A DNA stretch of 64,000 nucleotides from Bradyrhizobium sp. LLZ17 (GCF_041200145.1 NZ_CP165734.1:5084001-5148000), one strand, 5' to 3'. Shown: positions 31,251 through 40,389, counted from the stretch's first letter. The notes: generated by a model from the letters alone, not told the origin. Translations and numbers: made by a program.

Positions 31251-32492
31251 CTACCGCTTGGCGTCGGCCTGCTCCGTTCCGTTGCACGAGATCAGCATCG
31301 TATAGGCGCGGGCGTTGCCGGCGATGTCGGTGGTCTTGAGCTCGCCTTTCGGCTCGGAGGTCTGATAGGGCACCACGGAATTGTCGAGGAAGTCGCGCAG
31401 CGCGCCGGTCTTGATCGCGAAGTTGATGTTTTCGGGGATGTTGCCGGTTGCCGCGGCGATCCGGAGCCCGTCCAGCTTTCCCGTAACCACGCCCACGATC
31501 TGCCCGGTGGTGTCGAACAGCGGGCCTCCGCTGTTGCCAGGCTGTACCGGCGCGCTGATCTGCAGGAAGCGCGAATCGTTGCGTGTGCCGCTGAGCGAGC
31601 TCACGATTCCGGTCGTCACGGTGAAGTCCGACGTCAGCATCCCGTGGTAGGGAAAACCGATCGCCACGACCGAATCACCGGAACGGATCGAGCGATCGCG
31701 GATCCGGGCAAACTCCTTGAATGTCGCCGTCGACGGCGCCTGCAACAAAGCGAGATCGTTATTTGCGTCACTTGACACCACGCGCAACACCATCGCGGCC
31801 TCCCCGGTGAGATTGCCCTTGAGGTCGCTGCAGCCGTCGATCACATGGTTGTTGGTGACGATGTGCCCGTTGGCGCTGACCACGAAGCCGGTGCCGCTCT
31901 TGGACTTGGAGGACTTGCTCGGCGGCGGCGTGGTCGGCTTGTCCGCATTGGCTACCGGCTTCGCCGCGCCTTTGGTAAAATCGCCGGCCTTGTCGAGCCC
32001 GTCGGCTTTCACCTTGGTCACGCAATTTGCCAATGCGGCGATCACCGGCCCGGTCGAGGTCAGATCGAAATTCAGAACCGCGCGGCCGGCGGTCGCCACC
32101 ATCAGGCTCGCCTTCTGGAAGGTACGCACAACATTGAGCGGCATGATGGCCGTGAGCATGTTGGATTGGTACGCCGTGGCGAACAGCCTGGCTTGCTCCT
32201 GCCCGTCAAAGGTCACGTCGATCGCGGCGTTCTCGCCCTTGTTGAAGCGGTAGCTGGGACTCGCAAAGGCAAGCGACCATGTGCCGGCGGAATTTTGGCT
32301 CACGACGAGGATGACGCCGTTCGCGTAGGGCGTCGTCGCGGCGCAATGGGAAAAGGCGCCGGTCTGATCGTTGCTAAAGGCCCCGCCGATCCAGTTCCCG
32401 ACATTGACGGTGCCGAACGGTCCGGCCGCTTTTGCCGCTCCGACCAGACCGAGCTGCAAAAGAAACGCAATGACAAACGACCTAAGCCACAT
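31251..32492 (-). CDS. Secreted trypsin-like serine protease (S1C type)
   Basis: A 413-residue protein with a signal peptide (MWLRSFVIAFLLQLGLVGAAKAAG). Residues about 25-200 form an N-terminal region with no recognised domain, then a Ser/Lys-rich linker (PPPSKSSKSKSG), then a trypsin-like domain: His in VTNNHVIDG, Asp in ANNDLALLQ and Ser in PGNSGGPLF, so the catalytic triad is complete. No PDZ domain follows, unlike DegP. Start 32492 has GGGGGAAAG just upstream. Expected in the periplasm, where it could act in protein quality control or a stress response. Confidence 0.85.
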   Translation of the reverse strand: MWLRSFVIAFLLQLGLVGAAKAAGPFGTVNVGNWIGGAFSNDQTGAFSHCAATTPYANGVILVVSQNSAGTWSLAFASPSYRFNKGENAAIDVTFDGQEQARLFATAYQSNMLTAIMPLNVVRTFQKASLMVATAGRAVLNFDLTSTGPVIAALANCVTKVKADGLDKAGDFTKGAAKPVANADKPTTPPPSKSSKSKSGTGFVVSANGHIVTNNHVIDGCSDLKGNLTGEAAMVLRVVSSDANNDLALLQAPSTATFKEFARIRDRSIRSGDSVVAIGFPYHGMLTSDFTVTTGIVSSLSGTRNDSRFLQISAPVQPGNSGGPLFDTTGQIVGVVTGKLDGLRIAAATGNIPENINFAIKTGALRDFLDNSVVPYQTSEPKGELKTTDIAGNARAYTMLISCNGTEQADAKR

Positions 32493-32600
32493 AACTTTCC
32501 CCCGGGAACGCCTTCGGCGCCATCTTATCTGCGCAAGCGGGCATCGCGCAACCGGCAGTTGTCCGGGCTGGAGCCTACGTCCACGTGCCGACATTCCGGC

Positions 32601-32629
32601 TTGCCTTTACTTTGTAAGACGGTATACTT
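32601..32629 (+). promoter_or_regulatory. Sigma-70 type promoter
   Basis: TTGCCT (32601-32606) and TATACT (32624-32629) are separated by exactly 17 bases. The -10 box overlaps the operator palindrome at 32626-32642, so a bound repressor would block RNA polymerase. It would drive the membrane protein-wHTH-uppS operon. Confidence 0.65.
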
Positions 32630-32642
32630 TGCGATACAAAGT
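32626..32642 (+). promoter_or_regulatory. Operator ACTTTG-N5-CAAAGT, copy 1
   Basis: ACTTTGCGATACAAAGT is a 17-bp site with perfect 6-bp inverted half-sites. The same half-sites and spacing recur at 33695-33711 in front of uppS. The two-component regulon it implies is best explained by the winged-helix regulator encoded between the sites (33296-33673). Confidence 0.65.
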
Positions 32643-32694
32643 GACCGGGCGAGCCGGTCCGAGAGTTTGGGTGGAGCGAGGTTTGGCGTTGCCG

Positions 32695-33312
32695 ATGCGT
32701 GATCTCGACAAGGCGCTGGCCGACATCGTGGCAATCCGCAGCCAGATTGCCGCCGGTACGGCGTTCCGCGGTTACGGCCCGGCGACCATGGCTGCGACCG
32801 GCGGGGTTGCGCTTGTTACCGCGATCCTGCAATTCTGGCTGCTCGACGATCCCACAGGCGCGCCGCTCGGCTTCTTTCTCGGCTGGCTCATCGCCGCTGC
32901 GCTGTCCGGCCTGATGATCTGGGTCGAGATGCGCGCGCGCTCGCGCCGGCATCATTCCGGCCTTGCCGACGCCATGATCCACCAGGCTGTCGAGCAATTT
33001 CTGCCTGCGGGCGTGGCGGGCGTGCTGCTTGCGGTGGTGATGTGGAAGTTCGCCGCCGAGACGCTGTGGCTCCTGCCGGGGCTGTGGCAGATCCTGGTGT
33101 CGCTCGGCATTTTCGCGTCCGTGCGCTCGCTGCCGCGCAGCGTGGCGTTTGCCGGGGCCTGGTACTTCGTCTCCGGCTTTGCGGTGGTTGTGCTGGCGAG
33201 CGGAACCCACACGCTGTCACCGTGGACCATGGGGCTGCCCTTCGTGATCGGCCAGTCGATCATGACGGCCATTCTGTATTTCGCGTCCGGAGACAATGAT
33301 GTCGAAGACTGA
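32695..33312 (+). CDS. Membrane protein cotranscribed with a wHTH regulator
   Basis: A 205-residue protein. A short cytoplasmic N terminus (MRDLDKALADIVAIRSQIAAG) is followed by about five or six hydrophobic helices in pairs: ATGGVALVTAILQFWLL, GFFLGWLIAAALSGLMIW, then AGVAGVLLAVVMWKF, LWQILVSLGIFASV, AGAWYFVSGFAVVVLAS and PFVIGQSIMTAILYF. No transporter signature is recognised. It overlaps the winged-helix gene by 17 bases, so they form one operon with a good promoter and operator upstream. Proteins of this type occur in Bradyrhizobium next to the same regulator; their job may be to sense membrane or cell-envelope state. Confidence 0.75.
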   Translation: MRDLDKALADIVAIRSQIAAGTAFRGYGPATMAATGGVALVTAILQFWLLDDPTGAPLGFFLGWLIAAALSGLMIWVEMRARSRRHHSGLADAMIHQAVEQFLPAGVAGVLLAVVMWKFAAETLWLLPGLWQILVSLGIFASVRSLPRSVAFAGAWYFVSGFAVVVLASGTHTLSPWTMGLPFVIGQSIMTAILYFASGDNDVED

Positions 33313-33673
33313 CAGCGCGCCTTTCTCTTACGAAGGGCTCGACCGCGTGATCCACGAGAAGGCGAGGCTTGGGCTGCTGACTTCGCTGATGGCCCATCCG
33401 AAGGGACTGGCGTTCGCCGATCTCAAGCAGCTCTGCGGCCTGACCGACGGCAATCTCAGCCGGCATCTGGCCGTGCTCCAGGAGGCCGGCCTCGTCGAAC
33501 TGACCAAGGGCTACGAGGGCAACCGCCCGCACACCAGCTGCCGCCTGACCAAGAGCGGCCGCCGCCGCTTCCTCGACTATCTCGCGGTGCTCGAGCGGCT
33601 GGTGCGCGACGCCGCCAAGGCCGCCGGCCGCGAGGCGCCGTCGCCCGGACGGCTCGGCATCGTTTCAACCTGA
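33296..33673 (+). CDS. Winged-helix transcriptional regulator
   Basis: A 125-residue DNA-binding protein of the MarR/ArsR-like winged-helix group (HTH_34 type). The HTH is FADLKQLCGLTDGNLSRHLAVLQEAGL and the wing VELTKGYEGNRPHTSCRLTKSG; the C terminus is a dimerisation helix. Two ATG codons (33296 and 33299) are possible; CGGAG lies just upstream. It lies between a membrane protein gene and uppS. Matching palindromes ACTTTG-N5-CAAAGT stand over the operon promoter and over the uppS start, so it is probably an autorepressor that also controls uppS. Confidence 0.85.
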   Translation: MMSKTDSAPFSYEGLDRVIHEKARLGLLTSLMAHPKGLAFADLKQLCGLTDGNLSRHLAVLQEAGLVELTKGYEGNRPHTSCRLTKSGRRRFLDYLAVLERLVRDAAKAAGREAPSPGRLGIVST

Positions 33674-33694
33674 TCTCCCCCATTTTGACTGGAG

Positions 33695-33711
33695 ACTTTG
33701 CAATGCAAAGT
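33695..33711 (+). promoter_or_regulatory. Operator ACTTTG-N5-CAAAGT, copy 2, over the uppS start codon
   Basis: ACTTTGCAATGCAAAGT is a perfect 17-bp palindrome whose centre includes the ATG at 33703. It has the same half-sites as copy 1 (32626-32642). Binding here would block an internal promoter or elongation into uppS. Confidence 0.65.
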
Positions 33712-34443
33712 GAAATCACGCCCCCCAACGAGAAGCTTCACGTCGGCATCATCATGGACGGCAATGGCCGCTGGGCAACGCGGCGCGGCCTGTCGCGCGT
33801 GCGTGGCCACGAGGCCGGCGTCGAGGCGATCCGCCGCATCGTCGAGGCCGCTCCCAAGCAGGGTATCGGCACGCTGACGCTGTACGCGTTCTCGACCGAC
33901 AATTGGCGCAGGCCCAAGGCCGAAGTCGCAGCCCTGATGACGCTGTTGCGCTTCTATCTCGCCAACGAGGTGCAAAGCCTGGTCAAGAACGGCGTGCGGC
34001 TCTCCGTGATAGGCCGCCGTGACCGCCTGCCGGACGGCATCGCCAATGCCATCGCGCGTGCGGAGCACTCAACCGCGCACGGCACCACGCTGCACCTGCG
34101 CATCGCCGTCGACTATTCAGCGCGCGATGCCATTCTCAACGCCGCGGCCAAGGCGGCCGCGCTCACGAGCCTCACCCGCGAGGCGTTCTCGCAGCTCGTC
34201 ACCGGCGAGCCCGGTTTGCGCGATGCCGATCTGATCATCCGCACCAGCGGCGAGAAGCGGCTGTCGGACTTCCTGCTCTGGGAAGGCGCTTATGCCGAGC
34301 TGCATTTCACCGAGCGGATGTGGCCTGAATTCGAGGCGGCCGACCTTGCCGAAGCCCTGGCATGCTTTCACGGCCGCGAGCGGCGCTTCGGCGGTCTTCA
34401 GGCGATCATGCCCGAGGAGGTCCCGGCACTCTCGCGGGCGTGA
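33703..34443 (+). CDS. uppS: Polyprenyl diphosphate synthase, UppS paralogue
   Basis: A 246-residue cis-prenyltransferase that would extend farnesyl diphosphate with isopentenyl units. HVGIIMDGNGRWA holds the catalytic Asp, followed by RRGLSRVRGHEAG, TLYAFSTDNWRRP and the C-terminal RTSGEKRLSDFLLWEGAYAEL. In the canonical enzyme the last motif reads RTSGE-x-RLSNFLLWQ, so Asn is Asp and Gln is Glu here. The ATG at 33703 is preferred to 33685 because it starts the protein at MQSEITPP with GGAG upstream. Its own regulator and operator suggest an inducible second copy, for example for hopanoid/carotenoid-type or special envelope lipids, rather than the housekeeping undecaprenyl synthase. Confidence 0.85.
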   Translation: MQSEITPPNEKLHVGIIMDGNGRWATRRGLSRVRGHEAGVEAIRRIVEAAPKQGIGTLTLYAFSTDNWRRPKAEVAALMTLLRFYLANEVQSLVKNGVRLSVIGRRDRLPDGIANAIARAEHSTAHGTTLHLRIAVDYSARDAILNAAAKAAALTSLTREAFSQLVTGEPGLRDADLIIRTSGEKRLSDFLLWEGAYAELHFTERMWPEFEAADLAEALACFHGRERRFGGLQAIMPEEVPALSRA

Positions 34444-34543
34444 GGCGCGGCAACGAACAAGCGGCCGCAAGTGACGGTGCGTCGCAGGGCTGGACCGGGT
34501 CGTCGAATTCTGATGTCGTTTCGCCTCTCAACGCAGTGACCGC

Positions 34544-35230
34544 ATGACCTCGTTCAAGACCATTCGTGCCCGCGCCGAGAAGCGCAAGGGCGGGCCCAAG
34601 GCGCTGGACAGGCTGATGCCTGACAAGCCCGATCCGAAGCGGCTGGCGAAGCTCGCCGACGATCGCATCCTCGCCGAGATGACCAGGCGGGTATTTTGCG
34701 CGGGCTTTGCCTGGAGCGTGATCGATACGAAATGGGACGGCTTTGAAGAGGCGTTCCTGGGCTTCGCACCTGCCAAGCTCAGCTTCCAACCGGAAGATTA
34801 TTGGGAAGGGCTGCTGCGGGACACGCGCATCGTGCGCAACGCCGCCAAGATCATGTCGGTGCGCGACAATGCCGCCTTCGTGCAGGCGATCGCCAAGGAG
34901 CACGGCAGCTTCGGCAAGTTCCTGGCGAAGTGGCCGTCGTCCGACGAGATCGGGTTGCTCGATCTCCTGGTCAAGCGTGGCAGCCGGTTGGGCGGCAACA
35001 CCGGTCAGATGCTGCTGCGCTTCCTCGGCTGGGACGGTTTCGTCACCTCCAGGGACGTCGTCGCGTGCCTGCGCGATGCCGGCCTCGATATCGCCGAAGA
35101 GGTGAAGTCCAAGGGGGATCTCGCCAACGTGCAGGCGCAGTTCAACGCCTGGGCCAGGGAGACCGGCCTGCCCTACAGCCATCTGTCGCGCATCTGCGCG
35201 CTGTCCGTCGGCGAGGTCAGGCGCGAGTAA
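34544..35230 (+). CDS. DNA-3-methyladenine glycosylase I (Tag-like)
   Basis: A 228-residue helix-hairpin-helix glycosylase that removes 3-methyladenine from alkylated DNA. The family core EMTRRVFCAGFAWSVIDTKWDGFEEAFLGF and the pocket region around IVRNAAKIMSVRDNAAF are visible; Trp and Glu residues for base recognition are in the first motif. The Zn-binding Cys/His of E. coli Tag are not obvious, as in the shorter proteobacterial Tag-like group. About 100 bases after uppS, so possibly an independent unit. Confidence 0.8.
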   Translation: MTSFKTIRARAEKRKGGPKALDRLMPDKPDPKRLAKLADDRILAEMTRRVFCAGFAWSVIDTKWDGFEEAFLGFAPAKLSFQPEDYWEGLLRDTRIVRNAAKIMSVRDNAAFVQAIAKEHGSFGKFLAKWPSSDEIGLLDLLVKRGSRLGGNTGQMLLRFLGWDGFVTSRDVVACLRDAGLDIAEEVKSKGDLANVQAQFNAWARETGLPYSHLSRICALSVGEVRRE

Positions 35231-35272
35231 GGGTGTGCGGCGGGGTTGATATCACGCGATCGGGAGGAAGCT

Positions 35273-36001
35273 ATGGCAGGCGAACTGGAAGGCAAAATTG
35301 CCGTCGTGACGGGGGCCGCGTCGGGCATCGGGTTGGCCAGCACCGAAGCGATGCTGGCCGCAGGCGCGCGCGTGGTGACGGTCGACCGCGACGCTGCTGC
35401 ATTGGCGGCGCTTCGCGACAAGCACGGCGATGCCTTGATCCCGCTCGTGATCGATCTGCTCGACCCGGCTGATTGCGCCACGCTGCTGCCGCGGGTCCTC
35501 GAGCGAGCCGGCCGGCTCGACATCCTGCACGCCAATGCCGGCGCCTATGTCGGCGGCGACCTCGTCGATGCCGATCATGGCGCGATCGACAGGATGCTGA
35601 ACCTGAACGTCAACGTCGTGATGAAGAACGTGCGCGACGCGCTTGCTCACATGATCGAACGACGGAGCGGCGACGTCATTGTCACGAGCTCGCTCGCCGC
35701 CCATTTCCCGACGCCTTGGGAGCCCGTCTACGCATCGTCCAAATGGGCGATCGACTGCTTCGTGCAGACGGTGCGGCGCCAGGTCTTCAAGCACGGCATC
35801 CGTGTCGGATCGATCTCGCCCGGCCCGGTCGTCACTGCGCTGCTCGCGGACTGGCCGGCCGAGAAGCTGAAGGAGGCGAGGGACTCCGGAAGCCTGCTGG
35901 AGGCCCGCGAGGTGGCCGAGGTCGTGATGTTCATGCTGACGCGGCCGCGCGGCATGACGATTCGCGACGTCGTCATGCTGCCGACCAACTTCGATCTCTA
36001 G
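35273..36001 (+). CDS. SDR family oxidoreductase
   Basis: A 242-residue short-chain dehydrogenase/reductase. TGAASGIG (NAD(P) glycine motif) starts at residue 14, LHANAGAY is the NNAG-type motif, the catalytic Ser is in VTSSLAAHF and Tyr/Lys in YASSKWA. AGGAAG lies 6 bases before ATG 35273. The acidic residue after the second strand (VDRDAAAL) suggests NAD preference. No pathway neighbours. Substrate unknown; sugar alcohol or polyol dehydrogenases are common relatives. Confidence 0.85.
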   Translation: MAGELEGKIAVVTGAASGIGLASTEAMLAAGARVVTVDRDAAALAALRDKHGDALIPLVIDLLDPADCATLLPRVLERAGRLDILHANAGAYVGGDLVDADHGAIDRMLNLNVNVVMKNVRDALAHMIERRSGDVIVTSSLAAHFPTPWEPVYASSKWAIDCFVQTVRRQVFKHGIRVGSISPGPVVTALLADWPAEKLKEARDSGSLLEAREVAEVVMFMLTRPRGMTIRDVVMLPTNFDL

Positions 36002-36217
36002 GGCCTTGCTGGCGGCGCCAACGCCAATAATGTGCGAGATGTGGCGCCCGCGTGCCGTGAGTACGGCCGATGCAACTCACGATCACGAAATACATTCCGC
36101 AGGAACATTTGCGCCCAGCGCCCGTTCGGAAGCTTGAGCCAGACGCTCACAGGCGCAGGGAACTGCCGCCTTGGGCTCGACCGATCAAGCCCGACACGAA
36201 CACAACGGAGCAAGCCC

Positions 36218-36511
36218 ATGAAGCTGACATCCGCGCAGGTGAAGCAGACCGTCAATCAACTCGGCGCCCAGGTGCTCCCCGACGAGCATCCCGCCATGCC
36301 CCAGCTCAACAGCATGTTCGGCGAGCACACGTTCTTCGTCGACGAGAGCGGGCTCAAGGTGCTCGAGCCGACCCCGTCGCTCGGCGCCGAACGCGAGACC
36401 GGCGAGGTCGTCAGTCTCGCCGACTGGAGCGACACAGAGCTGACCCGCCTGATGGCGCACGAGCCCGAGCCAACCGGCGTGATCGTGGTGTTCGAGCAGA
36501 TGAAGCATTGA
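36218..36511 (+). CDS. Small hypothetical protein
   Basis: A 97-residue acidic cytoplasmic protein, MKLTSAQVKQTVNQLGAQVL..., with a clear alpha/beta pattern: an N-terminal helix, the strand-turn-strand HTFFVDESGLKVLEP, and a helical C terminus (LADWSDTELTRLM). No known domain. Chosen start has ACGGAGCAAGCCC before the ATG. Related small proteins of this pattern occur in rhizobia without known function. Confidence 0.6.
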   Translation: MKLTSAQVKQTVNQLGAQVLPDEHPAMPQLNSMFGEHTFFVDESGLKVLEPTPSLGAERETGEVVSLADWSDTELTRLMAHEPEPTGVIVVFEQMKH

Positions 36512-36817
36512 CGATTGGCGGTCATGCGGACGTCAGGGAGCTGATTGGGAAGATCACGCCACAAAGTGGCGCACCACGGCCGATGAAGATGGGCACTACT
36601 GCCTCGCCGTGACGCTATGATGCAGCGGCCGACCTAGCGCTCCAGTTGGCCAATCTGCGACGGCCTGGGATCTTGCGCTTCGCCTCACGGCCGGCCGCCT
36701 TCCCGATTTCGCAGGGTGGTCCGGTAACTTCCGTCGCGGCCCCTTCGATCAATCCGCGCGGTCGACGAGATGTGCCAGAAACAGGCCATCGCAGCCAAGG
36801 CAGGGGGCTTGGGACCA
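36512..36817. other. Intergenic region, nothing recognised
   Basis: About 300 bases between convergent genes. I see no gene, repeat or clear terminator. Confidence 0.4.
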
Positions 36818-38569
36818 CTACTCCGGCAGTCCCGCCATCCTCAGACCTTCATAGAAGCGATTGCGCTCCTGCCAGAACGCGGCGTTACGCGAGGGTTCCG
36901 ATGCTTTCAGGCTGGTGACCGTGTGGGCGGGAATGCGCTTCTGGTACTCGATCAGATTGTTCCTGGCTTGCTCACTGCGACCGTGCAGGGCATCGATCGC
37001 CGCCAGCCATTGCCAGGCAAAGCCATTTTGCGGACTACTGATCGTCGCCTGGCGCATGTGCGCGTAAGCTGCCTCGTCATGATGCAGGTGGAATTCGGCC
37101 ATTCCCAGCGTGAAGTGGCCAAGGCTCACCTGTTCGGCATCGAGTGGATCAAGACGGAGCGATAGCATGACCGGCGCGGCTACCTCTTCCGGGCGGCCCT
37201 GTTGCAGCCTCAGAAAACCCAGCCGCTGCAGCGCCCGCGGCTGGTTCGGATAGAGTGACAGCACGCGTTGAATGGCTTGGTCGGCTTCGTCGATCCGACC
37301 TTGCGCGGATAACACCAGGCTTCGCACGTAGTTTGCGCGGGGATCGTTGGGTTGCAGCGCCAACGAACGCTCGATCGCTTGCGCGGCGAGCGCCGTCTGG
37401 GTGTCCGGCGCATTGCTCCAGCGCGTCAGCACCTCGGTGATGTGACTCAGGGCAAGTCCCGCCAGCGCAGAGGCGGAGCCGGGGTCTATCTGTAACGCCT
37501 GCTCGAACAGGGCGCGCGCCCGCTGCGGTTCTTCTCGCGTATGGATCCGCTTCAGCAGCCGCCAGCCCCGAAGCGTTGGATCGATACCGGCAAGCGTACG
37601 CCCGGCATACGGCCTGTCGAAGGGTGTCTCGGCCTCATCAATGCGGACCTTCAGCTCGTTGGCGATGCGCGCCGTGATGTCTCGGCGCCAATTCCAGCCG
37701 CCTTGTTCAGCATAGTCGAACCGGCCCGACCACAACAACGCGCCGGTGGCACTCGCCTGCAGTTTCAGGGCGATCGAGACGGCTTCGCCTTGGCGCTGCA
37801 GGCTGCCGCCCAAGACGTAGGTGACGTTCAACCGGCGGCCAACGCTCAGTGCATCGCTATCGGGATCGGCCAGCGAATTCCCCACGGGATATCCGATCAC
37901 GAGGGTGTCGGGCAGGCGCGACACTTCGATCGTGAGATCTTCGGTCACGGCATCGGCGAGGTCCGCGGCGTTCTCACCGCCAACACCGACAAGCGGCAAA
38001 ACCGTGATCGTGTTCTTGCTGACGAGGGCGCCGTTTTGTCCGCGATGCGGAAACCCGAACCAGAGCGCGCCGGCAAGCGAGGCAGTACATAAGATCGCGA
38101 ATGTCGGCAGCCACGACAATGATTTGCGGGGGGACGGCACCCGGATCGAAGACCCGTGCGAGTCGCCGGGGCCCGCACCACGTTCGACCGTTCCGTCGGC
38201 ATGCGGCGTGTCGACAGGCGGCTCATTCAGCAAATAACCACGGCGAGGCACGGTCTTGATCCGGCGTTGATCGCCGTCCCCAAGCGCGGCTCGCAGTTCG
38301 CTAATGCACTGAACCAGGGAATCGTCGGTTACCGCCACATCGGGCCAAACCGCTTCAATGAGCTCATCCTTGGTCAACAGCCGGCCGGGACGCCGGCCGA
38401 GATATACCAGCAGCGCAAAGCTCTTTGGCCGCAAGGTAACCACGGTGCCTCTGACACGCAATTCGCCGCGCTCCAGGTCGATGTCGAAATCGGCAAAGTG
38501 AAGAGCGCCGCGGGGGAATCGGGGCCGGCTCGTCGCTACCAGCGACGCTCGGCTCGGTTTTCGTGCCAA
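36818..38569 (-). CDS. CadC-like winged-helix/TPR transmembrane regulator
   Basis: A 583-residue protein. Residues about 20-115 are an OmpR/PhoB-type winged helix (GELRVRGTVVTLRPKSFALLVYLGRRPGRLLTKDELIEAVW ... given as key pieces LRPKSFALLVYL and DELIEAVWPDVAVTDDSL), without a receiver domain. A single membrane helix lies near residues 150-170 (LPTFAILCTASLAGALWFGF). The rest is exposed to the periplasm: a TolB/adenylate-cyclase-linked type domain (ITVLPLVGVGGENAADLADAVTEDL) and TPR repeats (about 350-540). This is the CadC/ToxR layout: DNA binding inside, sensing outside. Divergent from the amidase gene, which it may control. Confidence 0.85.
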   Translation of the reverse strand: MARKPSRASLVATSRPRFPRGALHFADFDIDLERGELRVRGTVVTLRPKSFALLVYLGRRPGRLLTKDELIEAVWPDVAVTDDSLVQCISELRAALGDGDQRRIKTVPRRGYLLNEPPVDTPHADGTVERGAGPGDSHGSSIRVPSPRKSLSWLPTFAILCTASLAGALWFGFPHRGQNGALVSKNTITVLPLVGVGGENAADLADAVTEDLTIEVSRLPDTLVIGYPVGNSLADPDSDALSVGRRLNVTYVLGGSLQRQGEAVSIALKLQASATGALLWSGRFDYAEQGGWNWRRDITARIANELKVRIDEAETPFDRPYAGRTLAGIDPTLRGWRLLKRIHTREEPQRARALFEQALQIDPGSASALAGLALSHITEVLTRWSNAPDTQTALAAQAIERSLALQPNDPRANYVRSLVLSAQGRIDEADQAIQRVLSLYPNQPRALQRLGFLRLQQGRPEEVAAPVMLSLRLDPLDAEQVSLGHFTLGMAEFHLHHDEAAYAHMRQATISSPQNGFAWQWLAAIDALHGRSEQARNNLIEYQKRIPAHTVTSLKASEPSRNAAFWQERNRFYEGLRMAGLPE

Positions 38570-38731
38570 TTTCGGCGTTCATTCGGCACTCTTTCGGGTG
38601 TCGTCGCGTCAACGCGCCTAGGCTCAGCCATCGACGCAGAACGGCGGCGCGGCCGAGATCAACTAACCCTGATGCTAGTCCAAATCGAGGGTCGCGGGAA
38701 TGGCGTGCCGCATCAGCTCGGAGGTGCCACC

Positions 38732-40315
38732 ATGACAATGAACCGACGTTTCCTTCTGGGGGCAGCCGCCAGCACAGTCGCGACCATGACCGTGACCCCG
38801 CTCACCCCGGCATTCAGCCAAAAGGCCATGCGCTCGTCCGCTTCCGAGCCAGGTCTGGACTATGCCAATGTAAGCGAGTTGCGGGCCCTGCTTGATGCAC
38901 GCAGGATCTCCGCAACCGAGCTGTTCGAGCACGCGATTGGCCGGATCGAGGCCCTCGATTCCCGCATCAATGCGGTGGTCGTGCGAGACTTCGACCGCGC
39001 GAAGGCGGCTGCGCGCGAAGCCGATGCCGCGCTCGCCCGCGGCGAACGCCGGCCATTGCTCGGAATACCGATGACGGTCAAGGAAGCCTTCAATGTCGGA
39101 GGCTTGCCGACCACTTGGGGCTTGCCGATGGGCCGCGGCTGGCGGGCCACTGAAGACGCGGTTGCAGTCGCCCGCCTCAAGGCAGCAGGAGCAGTGATCC
39201 TGGGCAAGACCAATCTTGCCATCGCAATCGCGGACTGGCAAAGCTTCAATCCGATTTACGGCACGACCAACAATCCCTGGGATCTTACGCGCACGCCTGG
39301 CGGCTCATCCGGCGGCGCGGCGGCCGCGCTGGCTGCCGGATATGTGCCGTTGGAGCTCGGCTCAGATTTCAGCGGTTCGCTGCGGGTGCCGGCGCATTTG
39401 TGTGGCGTCTTCGGCCACAAGCCGACGTCCAACCTCGTGCCGCAGCGCGGTCACGCGCCGCCCCGTTCACCTGCACTGGCAACCGACCTGACCAGCGGCC
39501 TTGGCGTTTGCGGACCGATGGCCCGCACCGCCGCCGATCTTTCGACCATGCTCGACGTGATCGCCGGTCCAGACGAATACGAGGCGCGCGCTTACCATCT
39601 CGCGCTTCCCGCGCCGCGGCACGAAGCGCTACGGGACTTCCGCGTTCTTGTGCTGGATAGTCATCCTCTGTTGCCGGTTGCAAGTGAGATACGGGCCGCA
39701 CTCGATCAACTCGCCGGACGGCTGGCCGCGACCGGCGCGAAGGTCGCGCGGTCCAGTCCGCTCGTCCCGGATCTCGCAGAGTCTGCTCGCCTGCATACCC
39801 GAATGGTGCGCAATTTTGCCGCGTTCGGCCAGCCTCCCGAATTCTTCGCGAAGGTCCGAGAGAACGTCGCGGCGCTGAAGCCGGATGACGACAGCCTGAA
39901 GGCTTGGCGAACACGCGGGCCACTGCTTAGTCACCACCAGTGGATGGCCGCGGAAATCGCGCGGGCCCGCCTGCGCCAGCAATGGGCCGGTCTGTTCCGG
40001 GAATTCGACGTGGTTCTCTGTCCGCCGTTTTCCGTGACCGCGTTCCCGCACGACCAAACGCCGGATATGGAGGATCGAACGATCGATATCGACGGCGAGA
40101 CTCACCCCTATCCATCGCTGATTGTCTGGGCGACGGTCGCAACCCCTCCGGGCCTGCCCGCGACGGTGATGCCGGTAGGCCGTTCGAAGGCAGGGCTTCC
40201 CATTGGCGCGCAGATTATCGGCCCTTTGTTCGAGGACCGCACCCCGCTTGCCTTCGCCCAACTGCTCGAAAGCGCGTACGGGGGATTTGTGAGGCCACCC
40301 GAAATCTCGCTTTAG
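38732..40315 (+). CDS. Tat-exported amidase (amidase signature family)
   Basis: A 527-residue amidase. The signal MTMNRRFLLGAAASTVATMTV is of the twin-arginine type. The catalytic Ser-cisSer-Lys triad is visible: Lys in GIPMTVKEAFNVGG, the two serines in GGSSGGAAAALAAGYVPLELGSDFSGS. It should hydrolyse a periplasmic amide to a carboxylate and ammonia. ATG 38732 has GGAGGTG just upstream and gives the signal peptide. Divergent from the CadC-like gene by about 160 bases. Broad substrate range is typical, so the natural amide is not predictable. Confidence 0.9.
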   Translation: MTMNRRFLLGAAASTVATMTVTPLTPAFSQKAMRSSASEPGLDYANVSELRALLDARRISATELFEHAIGRIEALDSRINAVVVRDFDRAKAAAREADAALARGERRPLLGIPMTVKEAFNVGGLPTTWGLPMGRGWRATEDAVAVARLKAAGAVILGKTNLAIAIADWQSFNPIYGTTNNPWDLTRTPGGSSGGAAAALAAGYVPLELGSDFSGSLRVPAHLCGVFGHKPTSNLVPQRGHAPPRSPALATDLTSGLGVCGPMARTAADLSTMLDVIAGPDEYEARAYHLALPAPRHEALRDFRVLVLDSHPLLPVASEIRAALDQLAGRLAATGAKVARSSPLVPDLAESARLHTRMVRNFAAFGQPPEFFAKVRENVAALKPDDDSLKAWRTRGPLLSHHQWMAAEIARARLRQQWAGLFREFDVVLCPPFSVTAFPHDQTPDMEDRTIDIDGETHPYPSLIVWATVATPPGLPATVMPVGRSKAGLPIGAQIIGPLFEDRTPLAFAQLLESAYGGFVRPPEISL

Positions 40316-40389
40316 CGACGAAGGAGAACGCGCGCCGAGCTTTCTGGAATGGCGCGCCGCCGCCGAGACCGCGCGGCTGATCCTCCGGC

